The notes below the pieces were generated by a model. It saw only the letters and a list, made by a program, of their open reading frames with translations, was not told where the DNA came from and ran no database searches. A program made the position numbers and the translations under genes. A DNA stretch of 64,000 nucleotides, taken from the NCBI GenBank assembly GCA_052246725.1, contig JBQQCL010000001.1. One strand, given 5' to 3'. Shown here one piece after another: positions 24,491 through 34,001 of this stretch. The first letter of the stretch is position 1, and every line of letters starts with the position of its first letter. The DNA comes from Pseudalkalibacillus sp052246725. GTDB lineage: Bacteria; Bacillota; Bacilli; Bacillales; Fictibacillaceae.

Positions 24491-24754
24491 TTAGCTTTTG
24501 GTCCAAAAATCGAGGAATTTCTTCGCGACTTTCCCTGAATCCACCTGATAGTTTCCAGATTGGATTTCATTTTTCAAGCGCTCGATCTTTTCTGCGCGTT
24601 CTGTTGAAGTACCCTGATTTTTCTGCATCTCAAGCGCTTCTTTTGAAATCTGGATCTTATCTTGCTTCACTTGCTGCTGTTGCGATTCTGCCGGTTTATT
24701 AAGCTGGTGTTTGTATGGGTTGTTTGAGATGTTTCCATATCGATTGATTTTCAA
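24491..24754 (-). CDS. flgM: Anti-sigma-D factor FlgM
   Basis: An 87-residue protein, N-terminal MKINRYGNISNNPYK and C-terminal sigma-binding helices (ERAEKIERLKNEIQSGNYQVDSGKVAKKFLDF). FlgM holds SigD inactive until the hook-basal body is complete, thereby gating hag and the flaG operon. Start is TTG at 24754 with GAGGAGG upstream. Confidence 0.94.
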   Translation of the reverse strand: MKINRYGNISNNPYKHQLNKPAESQQQQVKQDKIQISKEALEMQKNQGTSTERAEKIERLKNEIQSGNYQVDSGKVAKKFLDFWTKS

Positions 24755-24784
24755 TGGAATTTCCTCCTCATTTCCACCTTTGGA

Positions 24785-25180
24785 TTATTTTTCTGTATGA
24801 TAAGTTATTCGTTCCTCTTGTATATGTTTTTGGGTTAGTTCTTCATGTGAGTGCAAGTCTTTTTTCATGCGATCGTTACAATCCCCACAAATCCGACCGT
24901 CTTGAATGTTCTTCCCACAACGTTCACATGGGTAAGCAATATTCGGTAATTGATGAGCGCGGATCCTGCCCTCTTTTACAAATCGGATGATTGTTTTCTC
25001 TGGCACACCTGTTGCTTCGTGTACCTCCCATAAAGATGCTTCTCGATTCGCTTTTTTGCGGATGAATTTATACACGAGTTCATACATCTTTTCTTCTTCT
25101 TTATTACATGCATCGCACACTTGTCGAAACGACTTCGCGAATATGCGTCCGCACTGCGGGCAATTGGCTAACTCCGCCAT
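24785..25180 (-). CDS. yvyF: YvyF flagellar operon protein (TIGR03826 type)
   Basis: A 131-residue protein with two zinc-finger-like cysteine sets: CPQCGRIF...CDAC near the N-terminus and CERCGKNIQDGRICGDC in the second half. Between them is a winged-helix-like segment (LWEVHEATGVPEKTIIRFVKEGRI). Start ATG 25180 is chosen for MAELANCPQCG and a GAAGGAG at proper distance. Found between comFC and flgM in Bacillus; function not established. Confidence 0.9.
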   Translation of the reverse strand: MAELANCPQCGRIFAKSFRQVCDACNKEEEKMYELVYKFIRKKANREASLWEVHEATGVPEKTIIRFVKEGRIRAHQLPNIAYPCERCGKNIQDGRICGDCNDRMKKDLHSHEELTQKHIQEERITYHTEK

Positions 25181-25269
25181 GGATGCTCTCTCCTTCAATT
25201 CTACTATATCTAGTACATATATCGGTCATCTAAATTGAAAGTTTAGCCTTTTCATTTGTTTAGTAGGAT

Positions 25270-25968
25270 TTACCCTCTTGCCACTGTAAAAGACATGACT
25301 TTCCGCGCACCTGCTTCTAGTAAAATCTTACCCGCAGCCTCGACTGTCGCTCCTGTTGTGTATATGTCATCGACTAAAGTAATAGATTTCCCATGAATAT
25401 TCGAGCTACTTTTAAAAGTAAAGACCGTTTGATTCTCAAGGCGATCTGCCCGGGACTTCTTGCTCTGTTTTTCTTCGTGCAAAGGCCTTTCCAAAGCATC
25501 TACGACCGTAGCGCCAAGCGATATAGCAATCAATTCACTCTGGTTGAATCCTCTTTCGTAGTGCCTTTTCTCACTAAGCGGAATCGGGACCACTATCGTA
25601 CCCCGAAACTCCTTTTTGAAAAGCGTCCGCAACTCGTCGCTGAACGCCTTGATCAATTCCGCGTCTCCTCGATATTTGAACTGTGCCATCCATTCCTGTA
25701 AAAAAGGATTATATTGAAATAAAGAGCGATTTTTGCTGATGGAACGCCCTTTCTTACTCCATTCGACACAATCCAAACAAATGTCGTTTTGGCGATATTT
25801 CTCGGGAAATAGCGAAAAAACACGTCCGCACTGTCGACAAATCTCTCCATCTATCCAAACAAGCTTTTCTCGGCATTCCCCGCACAACAAAGGCTCACCC
25901 TCTAACCCCAACAAATCTCTCCAACCTACTGAGGAAATGAAGTAACTTTTACAATAAAGGCATTTCAT
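25270..25968 (-). CDS. comFC: Competence protein ComFC, phosphoribosyltransferase family
   Basis: A 232-residue protein with an N-terminal zinc ribbon (CLYCKSYF...CGECREKL, then CRQCGRVF...CLDC) and a C-terminal phosphoribosyltransferase fold: PIPLSEKRHYERGFNQSELIA and the PRPP loop ITLVDDIYTTGATVEAAG. ComFC is needed for uptake of transforming DNA and works with ComFA. Its ATG overlaps the comFA stop (ATGA). Confidence 0.95.
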   Translation of the reverse strand: MKCLYCKSYFISSVGWRDLLGLEGEPLLCGECREKLVWIDGEICRQCGRVFSLFPEKYRQNDICLDCVEWSKKGRSISKNRSLFQYNPFLQEWMAQFKYRGDAELIKAFSDELRTLFKKEFRGTIVVPIPLSEKRHYERGFNQSELIAISLGATVVDALERPLHEEKQSKKSRADRLENQTVFTFKSSSNIHGKSITLVDDIYTTGATVEAAGKILLEAGARKVMSFTVARG

Positions 25969-27463
25969 GCGTCCACTTGATCAGATGTACGCTTGTTATG
26001 CTGTTCGATTGACTGTTTTGCCGACACCATCGCTCTCGTTTTTCCATAATGGTAATAGACCACCTCACCATATGGGTCTTCTATACTACGGCCCATTCTC
26101 CCGGCAATCTGCACGAGAGCATTGGAGGTGAACACATCGTGATCAGCACCGAATACGGCAGCATCGATTTTCGGTACCGTAACGCCTCGTTCGAGAATGG
26201 TCGTCGTTATCAACATCGTAATCTCTCCTTTTCGAAATCGATTTACTTTCTCATTCCGATCTGGGTCCTCCGCATGAACGAAATCCACAGAACCATGATC
26301 TTTCAAACAATCAAACACATCATCCAAATGCTTTACAGTAGGGACAAACAGAAAACATTGCCGGTTGCTAAAGAGTCTTTCTTTCACCCAATCAAATAAG
26401 ACTTTCGGCAGTCGCTTATTCTTCAACCCTTTCTTCCAATTCCCACACCATTCGAACCTTGGGACTGGTAATGAATGTCCGTGAAACCGTTTCGAGATAT
26501 GGATGACATCCAAATCTTTCTTTTTAACTCGAGACAACAGGTTTTCGGAAGGGGTTGCCGACAAATAGATCCGCGTTGCTTCCTCTTTACAAGCTTTTTT
26601 GACCGCAAACTGTAAAGATTCATCGTATGAATACGGGAAAGCATCTACTTCATCGACGATCATGACATCGAAAGCTTCTTTAATGCGGAATAGTTGGTGG
26701 GTAGTGGACAAAATTAGTTGGGATGGGCTTTCGATAATGGAGTGACCGCCATAAAGTGCCTGGACTGCAACATTTGGAAAAGCGCTTTCAAATCTCGGTA
26801 AAAGTTCAGTGACGACATCGGTCCTTGGGGTGGCCAGGCAAACTCGCAAACCTGCACGCAGTGCTTTTTCAATACCCGGAAATAGAATCTCAGTCTTTCC
26901 TGCGCCACAAACTGCCCAGACTAATAGCTCACCTGCCCGCCCAACCAAGTCACTGATTTTTTCAGCAGCCATCGATTGCAGTTCAGACAACTGCCCGTCC
27001 CATCGTAAAATCGGTCCCTCCACGTTAAAGCACGGACTAGGTCCATTCCATCTCAACAACGGCGTACATTGGCTAACCCGCCCCATCATGATGCAGTTTC
27101 GACAATAAATGCAATTCGCTTTACAGCAGTAACAGGTAAAAGCAGCGAACAACGCTTTATCCTGGTTGCCGCACCTTTGACAGAGAATCCATGTTTATCA
27201 TTTGTTATTCCTTTTTCATAACGAATGAAACCATGTAAATAATGGTGCTGAATTTTTTCAAGAGGAAACGGGATTTCATCTAAAAGGAGATGGCGGCCGT
27301 TCAAAAAATCTTGCAGCTCGCGATGGAAATGATAATCAGGTTGTAGTGGTGGATGTGGTAGTTCATCGATTTTGCTGATTGGAAGTAGTGAGGTGTCGTG
27401 ATCAAGCAGAGGCTCGGGACAAAGGGTGGGTCCATTTTTGGAAGGAATGGTGGCAAAACGCAT
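25965..27463 (-). pseudogene. comFA: ComFA DNA-uptake helicase, interrupted by a frameshift
   Basis: ComFA is the DEAD-box ATPase of competence DNA import. The N-terminal frame (27463 to 27086) holds LLLDEIPFPLEKIQHHYLHGF and ends out of frame. The rest is in another frame: zinc finger CQRCGN...CYCC...CIYCRNC, Walker A VCGAGKTE, DEVDAFPYS, and helicase C-terminus QIAGRMGRSIEDP. Adding one A to AAA near 27194-27197 restores DKTWILCQRCGN and a protein of about 499 residues. Start ATG 27463 follows AGGTGG. Either competence is lost or the base is a sequencing error. Confidence 0.85.
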
Positions 27464-27497
27464 CAGTCTTGCCACCTGTATAAATTGGATAAGTGCA

Positions 27498-28349
27498 TTA
27501 TTCTTTGATCCATGTCAGCCCGATACTGCCTTCACCAAGGTGTGTACCGATTACCGGACCAAAATAAGTGATGATGACTTCTGCATCTGGAAAATCACGA
27601 CGTAACTCTTCCGCATACCCCTTTGCCTCTTCCTCACGGTTGGCGTGGATGACCGAAATCTGTGCCGTTTCGTCTTTCCCAACATCATCATGAATCAATT
27701 CAAACAAACGTTTAATTGCTTTTTTACGTGTGCGGATCTTTTCAAATGGAACGATCTTTTTATCGACGAATTGTAGGACCGGCTTGACCTGAAGCAAGTT
27801 ACCGACGAAAAATTGCGCGCTGTTCAAACGACCGCCCCGATGCAAATGGCTTAGATCGTCGACCATGAAGTAAGCCGGGATTCCTTTTGCACGGATGACC
27901 TTCAAGCGTGACAGGATAACTTTCGCAGCCTGTCCTTGTTCAGCCATTTTTGCCGCTTCAAGAACAAAAAATCCTTGCGGCATACAGCTGATTTCAGAGT
28001 CGAACACGTCGACATTGATCGAGTCGACCATCGACTTGGCCGTTTCAGCACTCTGGTACGTGCCGCTGATCTCGCTTGAAAGCGTAATGACGATAGTATC
28101 CGTATACCCTTCTTCAGCCAGCTTTTCATAGAGGTCTGCGAACAACCCGACCGCTGGTTGTGACGTTTTCGGCAACTTGCCGCCTTCCCGTACCTGCTGG
28201 TAAAAATCATCCACAGTCAGCTCTGTTTCTTCCTGATAGGATTCATTTTCAAAAATCACGTTCAGCGGGACCATCTTGATGTTGTATTGATTCCGCAGGT
28301 CTTTCGGCAGATAAGACGTACTATCCGTAATAATTGCAACTTTATGCAT
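27498..28349 (-). CDS. degV: DegV family fatty-acid-binding protein
   Basis: A 283-residue protein with the DegV signatures MHKVAIITDSTSYLPKDL at the N-terminus, TSQPAVG, IVITLSSEISGTYQSA, and GGRLNSAQFFVGNLLQVKPVL, with VIGTHLGEGSIGL at the end. These proteins bind a fatty acid and serve as FakB-type partners of the fatty acid kinase FakA. Located between comFA and degU, as in many Bacillaceae. Confidence 0.93.
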   Translation of the reverse strand: MHKVAIITDSTSYLPKDLRNQYNIKMVPLNVIFENESYQEETELTVDDFYQQVREGGKLPKTSQPAVGLFADLYEKLAEEGYTDTIVITLSSEISGTYQSAETAKSMVDSINVDVFDSEISCMPQGFFVLEAAKMAEQGQAAKVILSRLKVIRAKGIPAYFMVDDLSHLHRGGRLNSAQFFVGNLLQVKPVLQFVDKKIVPFEKIRTRKKAIKRLFELIHDDVGKDETAQISVIHANREEEAKGYAEELRRDFPDAEVIITYFGPVIGTHLGEGSIGLTWIKE

Positions 28350-28564
28350 ACGATTAATCCTTTCTAGTTATTTCCCTACCCTATGTATTTGACTAAAACT
28401 CTAAATTACCTTCCCTATTTTACTGGAATAATGTCGAATTGAACATGAAAATTTTAGTGGTATCACTAGTACCTGCTGATTGTTCAGTAATTTTCGAAGG
28501 CTCTTTTCTTAAAGATTGTTGCTTTTGGGTCATTTTTGTAAAGAATCACCTTGTGCAAGTTGAT

Positions 28565-28785
28565 TGGAGAGCAAGGTGCGAGACTCCTCGAAAATGAAAA
28601 TCGCATTTTCTTCGTGCGATGTAACGCTGCCGAAGCTTTTCTTGTCCTGCGGGATCAGCGGGACAGGTGAGACCATTCAATGTCGCAGGGCGACGAGTGG
28701 GCTCACCGCACGCCCCGCGGAAAGCGAGCATCCTGGAGCGGAAATCAACGACTTTCAAGAGCAACAAAGTTTGCGAATACAGCCT
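28565..28785. repeat. Dispersed Bacillaceae intergenic repeat, long copy
   Basis: A GC-richer block of about 220 bp between degV and degU, with no credible gene. Bases 28715-28775 (CCGCGGAAAG ... GTTTGCG) recur at 45801-45861 with 60 of 61 identical. Hairpin-forming words such as GAAAAT...ATTTTC lie within. Similar GCGGAAAGCGAGC and GGAGCGGAAATCAAC elements recur in Bacillus genomes; function is unknown. The preceding 28350-28564 shows no feature. Confidence 0.75.
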
Positions 28786-28790
28786 TTCCG

Positions 28791-28934
28791 AAAAATTAGT
28801 GGACAACAGAGACCTTATTGGACCCAAAACCCCTATCTTTTAAAAATTAGAGGACAACAGGGACCTTATTGATCTTAAACTTGATAAAATCATGATCAAT
28901 TTCGGCAATTAGCGGAACAGTTGTCCTCTAATTT
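28791..28934. repeat. Second repeat family: AAAAATTAG(T/A)GGACAACAG units
   Basis: Two 30-bp direct repeats at 28791-28820 and 28842-28871 differ at two positions. An inverted partial copy, TTGTCCTCTAATTT, lies at 28921-28934. The inverted pair could fold over about 90 bp. No gene overlaps it. Confidence 0.7.
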
Positions 28935-29007
28935 AAACAGGTTCTCCACCCTGCGAACTCAGAGCATGCAAGATGTCTAACTCAGTGACCCATCATTTGG
29001 CTTCTTT

Positions 29008-29040
29008 ATAAAAAAAGAACCTTCTGGCGCGCCAGAAGGT
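29008..29040 (-). terminator. degU: Terminator of degS-degU
   Basis: A perfect 22-bp palindrome ACCTTCTGGCG/CGCCAGAAGGT at 29019-29040, followed on the minus strand by a run of T. It lies 15 bp past the degU stop. Confidence 0.9.
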
Positions 29041-29054
29041 CCATCTCAATCAAT

Positions 29055-29762
29055 TTAATTCACTTTCACCCAGCCGTTTTTGATCGCTTCGACGACGGCC
29101 TGGGTACGGTCGTTCACGTTCATTTTCTGCAGGATGTTACTCACATGGTTTTTGACGGTCTTTTCACTGATGTAAAGCGCTTCGCCAATCGAGCGGTTGC
29201 TTTTCCCATCAGCTAGCATTTGCAAGACCTCACACTCACGCCGTGTCAAAATGTGAAGCGGTTTACGGTACTCCACCTCTTTAAAGCCAACTTCTCCGCC
29301 AGAATTTCCGCCGTGTGTCTTGATGCGACGGAATTCACTTAACAAGTTCACGGTTACCTTCGGGTGCAGGTATGCGCCACCGTCCGCAACAACCTTAACC
29401 GCTTCGATCAATGCATCTGCATCCATTTCTTTCAACAAATACCCGGATGCACCCGTTTGTACAGCATGCGTCACATAAGCCTCGTCATCATGAATGGAAA
29501 GGATGACGACTTTGATTTCAGGAAAACGTTCAACCAAACGGCGTGTCGCTTCAACACCGTTGATATTAGGCATGTTGATGTCCATCAACACGACATCAGG
29601 CGAAAAGGATTCGATCAAATCGACAGCATCCTGTCCATCGTCACCTTCTGCTACTACTTCAAAATTCTCTTCCATGTCCAAAATACGTTTTACGCCTTCA
29701 CGGAACAGTTTATGGTCGTCAATCAATACAATACTTGTTTTCACGGCGTTTACTTGTGTCAT
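29055..29762 (-). CDS. degU: Two-component response regulator DegU
   Basis: A 235-residue NarL-type regulator: receiver domain with IDDHKLFREG, phosphorylated Asp in DVVLMDINMPN, Lys in LKEMDADAL; and a LuxR-type helix-turn-helix (LTRRECEVLQMLADGKSNRSIGEALYISEKTVKNHVSNI). It controls exoenzymes, competence, biofilm and, in B. subtilis, flgM and motility. ATG 29762 is chosen over 29768: it overlaps the degS stop as ATGA and sits 7 nt from AGGAGG. Confidence 0.96.
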   Translation of the reverse strand: MTQVNAVKTSIVLIDDHKLFREGVKRILDMEENFEVVAEGDDGQDAVDLIESFSPDVVLMDINMPNINGVEATRRLVERFPEIKVVILSIHDDEAYVTHAVQTGASGYLLKEMDADALIEAVKVVADGGAYLHPKVTVNLLSEFRRIKTHGGNSGGEVGFKEVEYRKPLHILTRRECEVLQMLADGKSNRSIGEALYISEKTVKNHVSNILQKMNVNDRTQAVVEAIKNGWVKVN

Positions 29763-30916
29763 TTCCATGCCTCCTGCTTACTTAATGGTATTTGAATGAA
29801 TATCATAGTTCCCTTTCCAGGGTTACTTTCAATTTTGATGGTGCCTTCTAATAAATCGACTCGTTCCTTCATTCCGATGATGCCAAAAGATCGATCCTTT
29901 TTCTGTGTCTGATCGAATCCAATGCCATCATCTCGGACCAGGATCGACAACAATTCATCTTGAAACTCGACCTTCACCTTAATCTCAACCGCCCGTGCGT
30001 GTTTACATGCATTTTGCACTGATTCCTGAATAAGCCTGTAGGTGGCTACTTCCATTTTAGATGGAAGGCGCCGTTCGTTACCGAGACTTTTCAGATCGAT
30101 TTGAATTCCTGTTGATTCCGAGACTGTACGAAGATATTTTTCGAGTGTCGGGATCAGCCCCAGGTCATCAAGTGCCATCGGCCGTAGATCATAGATAATC
30201 CGCCGGACTTCGATCAAAGCATTCTTGACCATCTGTCTCAAATCCTTTAATTCTCTATGCGCCTCATCGACACCTTTTTGCAAGTATATTTTTTCAATCA
30301 ATTCTGAGCGTAATAGAACGTTCGCGAGCATCTGAGCTGGACCATCATGGATTTCCCGTGACACACGCCCTCGCTCTTCCTCTTGCGCTTCGATGATTTG
30401 TAAACCGAAATCCTGCTTTTCTTTGGCACCTTTAACGATTTCACCGACTTTACGAAGGTCGCTGTCCAGATAGCTCAAAACGACACTGATCTGACTGACC
30501 AATCGTTCTGCCCGCTCAACCGTTTCTTCCAACGAGAGGAGTCTCCGCTCGATATCATCTCTACGTTCCCGTAAAGATGTCTCCTTCTGGCGTGTCGAAA
30601 TCAATTCCACTTGAAACTGGCTGGCAGATTCATAAGCTTGTTTGATTTCTTCTTCACCATACCGCTCAAAATGTTTACTGACCTCAGCCAGCTTCGTCCG
30701 AGCAAGGCGAGCTTTGGTTTCCAGTACATCCCCGCGTTGAATCGTTTCTAACACCAATTCTCTGATTTCTTTCAATTCTCTCGATAAACGTTCAAATTCT
30801 TCTCTTGATTGTTCGCCAATATCAAAGATTTGTTCTTTACTTTCAGTAACGGTGGCGATCGTTTTATCCAGGATTGAATCGATACTGCTTGGATCAAACG
30901 TTTTTGTAGGGTTCAT
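29759..30916 (-). CDS. degS: Sensor histidine kinase DegS
   Basis: A 385-residue soluble kinase with no membrane helix. The N-terminal two thirds is a long coiled coil (DegS sensor domain, about residues 10-170). HisKA_3 follows with the phospho-acceptor in RVSREIHDGPAQMLANVLL, then the HATPase domain (N-box ESVQNACKHA, DDGIGFD, GMKERVDLLEG). It phosphorylates DegU. GGAGG lies 9 nt from ATG 30916. Confidence 0.96.
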   Translation of the reverse strand: MNPTKTFDPSSIDSILDKTIATVTESKEQIFDIGEQSREEFERLSRELKEIRELVLETIQRGDVLETKARLARTKLAEVSKHFERYGEEEIKQAYESASQFQVELISTRQKETSLRERRDDIERRLLSLEETVERAERLVSQISVVLSYLDSDLRKVGEIVKGAKEKQDFGLQIIEAQEEERGRVSREIHDGPAQMLANVLLRSELIEKIYLQKGVDEAHRELKDLRQMVKNALIEVRRIIYDLRPMALDDLGLIPTLEKYLRTVSESTGIQIDLKSLGNERRLPSKMEVATYRLIQESVQNACKHARAVEIKVKVEFQDELLSILVRDDGIGFDQTQKKDRSFGIIGMKERVDLLEGTIKIESNPGKGTMIFIQIPLSKQEAWK

Positions 30917-31155
30917 GATCATCTGCCTCCAATACTACTGTAACGAACAATCCCCTCTAGGCACTAGGTCCTTCTTACCCATTTAACCGAAAAGTCCTAT
31001 ATCCAAAATTTTCCCTTATTAATTATTACACAGTTCGAAATAGTTTTGGAATTTATGACTTTCTTACTCAATTTTTTTCTATTATTTCTAAAATTTGATG
31101 GGAGATAAGTCCAGATATATAATTGAAAAAGGAATCAACCAATCTGGAGGTTTAT

Positions 31156-31791
31156 ATGCTCTCATCATATTATACCGTAAAAGGTTACGGAGAACACGAA
31201 ATAAACGTACAAAAATCAAGATTTATCGCATATGTCGAAAGGGCTGAAACAGAACAAGCAGCTCAAGACTTCATCCAATCGATCAAAAAGAAGCATCATG
31301 ATGCGAATCACAATTGCTCAGCGTATCTTATAGGCGAAAATGACCAAATTCAAAAAGCGAATGACGATGGTGAGCCAAGCGGTACGGCTGGAGTCCCGAT
31401 TCTTGAAGTTTTAAAAAAGAGAAAATTGAAAAATACAGTGGTAGTAATTACCCGTTACTTTGGGGGAATTAAACTTGGTGCAGGGGGTCTGATCCGCGCA
31501 TACGGGACTTCTACATCAGAAGGACTTGATGCGACAGGAATCGTGGAACGGAAATTGATGAATATCGTGGCTTTTCGAGTGAATTATTCCTTATTAGGTA
31601 AATTTGAAAATGAAATCAGAAACTCAGAGTATCCGCTTAAAACAATCAATTACTTGGATGATGTTGAATTTCAAGTCAATGTACCGGTTAATGAAAGGGA
31701 CACACTCATTGACTGGATCACGGATCTTTCAAGTGGAAACGCTCATATATCCGATACCTCTGAAACGGAATATCTGGAACAAGAAGTATAG
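31156..31791 (+). CDS. yvyE: YigZ/IMPACT family protein YvyE
   Basis: A 211-residue protein with the UPF0029 signature DDGEPSGTAGVPILEVL and VVVITRYFGGIKLGAGGLIRAYG, plus the C-terminal DUF1949 domain. ATG 31156 is preceded by GGAGG at 5 nt and starts MLSSYYTVKG; the longer frame is unlikely. Function in bacteria is unclear (homologues contact ribosomes). It is divergent from degS, as in B. subtilis. Confidence 0.93.
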   Translation: MLSSYYTVKGYGEHEINVQKSRFIAYVERAETEQAAQDFIQSIKKKHHDANHNCSAYLIGENDQIQKANDDGEPSGTAGVPILEVLKKRKLKNTVVVITRYFGGIKLGAGGLIRAYGTSTSEGLDATGIVERKLMNIVAFRVNYSLLGKFENEIRNSEYPLKTINYLDDVEFQVNVPVNERDTLIDWITDLSSGNAHISDTSETEYLEQEV

Positions 31792-31808
31792 GGTACTACC
31801 CTTGGTAA

Positions 31809-31831
31809 TGGAGCGGCGGGATATCGCTCCA
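31809..31831. terminator. Small hairpin between convergent yvyE and polysaccharide genes
   Basis: TGGAGCG and CGCTCCA form a 7-bp stem with a 9-nt loop between two converging genes. No clear T tract follows, so termination is only a possibility. Confidence 0.4.
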
Positions 31832-31834
31832 GCC

Positions 31835-32455
31835 TCAATCTCTGAAAATTTCAGGTACAGCAAGTATGAATGCATTTAGCATCAGACCGACAATAATCCC
31901 GAATATCCCTCTCTTTACCACTCCACCATCCGTCGTTGTTACTGACATTTCTTTATGGATTTCCGTTTCTCTCAAGTTCAGTAATTCATCCGTAACTTTT
32001 GGTAAGGATTCTGCACCAGGATTGTGTTGTTCCATGTCTTCAACTTGTTTTTTCAGCATCTCTTCCTTTTGTGCATAAACCTCTTCACTTTTATCTAAAA
32101 GAGACGCAACAACCATATGCAAGCGTTCGCCCGCTTTCATTTCATCCTCATCCGTTAATGAAAGCGTAAGGATCTTCCCTTCTTTCAACTCAACGGACAT
32201 ATCCGAAAAATCTTCGTTGGAGGATGTCAACTGTTGCAAGTATCTCTTCGTCTTCAGTTTTTCCATCATCAGCGTATCATTTGTTAATATGCTATCCTGA
32301 AAGTTCCCGAGCATGATTTCGACAGTTGCAGTACTGACAACAGGGGCTTGCGCTGCCATGTAGTATGAAATCGCTCCAGTCAAGAGCGGTAAAAGAAGCA
32401 GCAGCCACAATAGTTTTTTTATCCTTACTCTTGTCCGATCAATGATATGACGCAT
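31835..32455 (-). CDS. Wzz/chain-length-determinant-like membrane protein
   Basis: About 206 residues: an N-terminal membrane helix (KKLLWLLLLLPLLTGAISYYM), an extracytoplasmic part rich in Glu and Lys with coiled-coil character, and a C-terminal helix (RGIFGIIVGLMLNAFILAVPEIF). This is the polysaccharide co-polymerase topology that sets chain length. ATG 32455 is preferred (GAGGGAG about 12 nt upstream). It overlaps the end of the upstream ligase gene and is the last gene of this cluster. Confidence 0.75.
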   Translation of the reverse strand: MRHIIDRTRVRIKKLLWLLLLLPLLTGAISYYMAAQAPVVSTATVEIMLGNFQDSILTNDTLMMEKLKTKRYLQQLTSSNEDFSDMSVELKEGKILTLSLTDEDEMKAGERLHMVVASLLDKSEEVYAQKEEMLKKQVEDMEQHNPGAESLPKVTDELLNLRETEIHKEMSVTTTDGGVVKRGIFGIIVGLMLNAFILAVPEIFRD

Positions 32456-33935
32456 AGTCTTCAAAGGCTCCCTCACGTAATTTTATGTTCAGATGCATGT
32501 AATTCAAAAAACCTAATCCAAAAGCGAACAATAACCAGGTATAACTTAACGTCATGATCGAGCTTGGGCTGACACTTGCGATCGAAAACACAACGAGACC
32601 CAAGATCAGACTCTCACTGATCATCTTCACCTTCCAGGAGGCATACGTTCGATTGATTCTAAAAAGTTTAATGACCATTCCGATATACAGCAGCAAATAA
32701 CACGTAAAGATGAAGACGCCATAGTTCACCATGATCTCCGCCCACCAATTATGTAAATTCGTTTGGCCGAACGTTGGATAAATGCTTTCATTTTTTATAT
32801 AGTACTCCGCATTCCCTGCTCCTATACCGAGCCCATACGTATCCCGCAGAAAAGCCATCCCGTTTCTCAACAGGTTTTTCCGGATATCAACCGAACCCTC
32901 TTCAACCCCAGGGTCACCTATAACACTTGAAACCTCAGCAACAACACTTCCAACGGCCGACATCACACGCTCAAAAAACAAGACCGTTCCAAGAAACACC
33001 GCACCTAATCCTAGAAATACCATCCTTACCTTCTGTTTAAGATTCGCTAAAAATATAAACCAAACGCTGAAACCGAGAAGGATCGCAATGATACTTGCCC
33101 GTGAAGTACTGACCAATATCAGATACAACCCGGATAAGGTGATGAACAGCCCTAAGCCTTTTAACCAAAGTTTTTTCGCGTGGTTAAAAAGGGCAAACCC
33201 GAAAAAGATCCCGATGACCATGAAGCTGGCAAAGTCATTCTCATTCGTAAAAACCGCTGACGGTCTTCCTCTGATATAATCCGGAGCAGTTGCAAGCCTC
33301 GATATCGGCAAATGCTGATGAGTCAGATGATTCCAAAAGCCGAGGAAGATGAAAAGCAGGACCGCACCAATCCAAATCGAAAAAAACACGACGTAATCCC
33401 GTTCTTTATAAAAGAAATAGACGACAAACAAAATCGTCAAAATCCCTGAAGTCAAGAAGATGAAGTCTCTGGCTCCGTAAGATAATGATTTTACCCAGCT
33501 TAACGACAAAAGACCATAACCTACCCAATACACGAAGAAATAGAGGGCAGGTTTAACGTATATGGAGTCGGTTGTTAATTTATGCTTTGGTTTGGCAAAT
33601 TCGGATAAAAATAAAATCCCCATTACCATCAGAAAGATGCGATAAGGAAAGATACTGATCGGACCTGCTGTTACATTGATGATTCCGGGTCCGATGAAAA
33701 AACTTGCAATTAAAAGGTAAAGCACCAGAGAAGTGAGAGGCACCTGGTATAGGAAGATTTTCTTCACAACATAAAGCAACGCGAGAGAAGAAACAACCAA
33801 TATTCCCGGCAAAACCAGGTCATTCCATGAGTTCAACGTATACACGTGTTGAAAGGACCAGCCAAGTATGAAGGAAAATAAGATCGCTAATAAGATTTGG
33901 TTTACTCTGGTGTACGCTGCATCTATATTCCTCAT
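32439..33935 (-). CDS. O-antigen ligase/polymerase family membrane protein
   Basis: A 498-residue protein with about 12 hydrophobic helices and one larger extracytoplasmic loop (about 320-390, VIGDPGVEEGSVDIRKNLLRNGM). The segment ending LHNWWAEIMVNYGV is typical of Wzy_C/WaaL proteins. It would polymerise or attach repeat units on the outer side of the membrane. GAAGGAG precedes the ATG. Ligase and polymerase cannot be told apart from sequence. Confidence 0.82.
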   Translation of the reverse strand: MRNIDAAYTRVNQILLAILFSFILGWSFQHVYTLNSWNDLVLPGILVVSSLALLYVVKKIFLYQVPLTSLVLYLLIASFFIGPGIINVTAGPISIFPYRIFLMVMGILFLSEFAKPKHKLTTDSIYVKPALYFFVYWVGYGLLSLSWVKSLSYGARDFIFLTSGILTILFVVYFFYKERDYVVFFSIWIGAVLLFIFLGFWNHLTHQHLPISRLATAPDYIRGRPSAVFTNENDFASFMVIGIFFGFALFNHAKKLWLKGLGLFITLSGLYLILVSTSRASIIAILLGFSVWFIFLANLKQKVRMVFLGLGAVFLGTVLFFERVMSAVGSVVAEVSSVIGDPGVEEGSVDIRKNLLRNGMAFLRDTYGLGIGAGNAEYYIKNESIYPTFGQTNLHNWWAEIMVNYGVFIFTCYLLLYIGMVIKLFRINRTYASWKVKMISESLILGLVVFSIASVSPSSIMTLSYTWLLFAFGLGFLNYMHLNIKLREGAFEDYASYH

Positions 33936-34001
33936 GGTAAACTCCTTCTGATTTAAATGCGTTGAAAAAGTTCGAAAAAGGCGGCTCAGGCCACCCTTCC
34001 C

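Noticed and set aside
28546..28872. Open frames on both strands across the degV-degU gap
   Set aside because: They cover a dispersed non-coding repeat and lack ribosome binding sites and protein-like composition.
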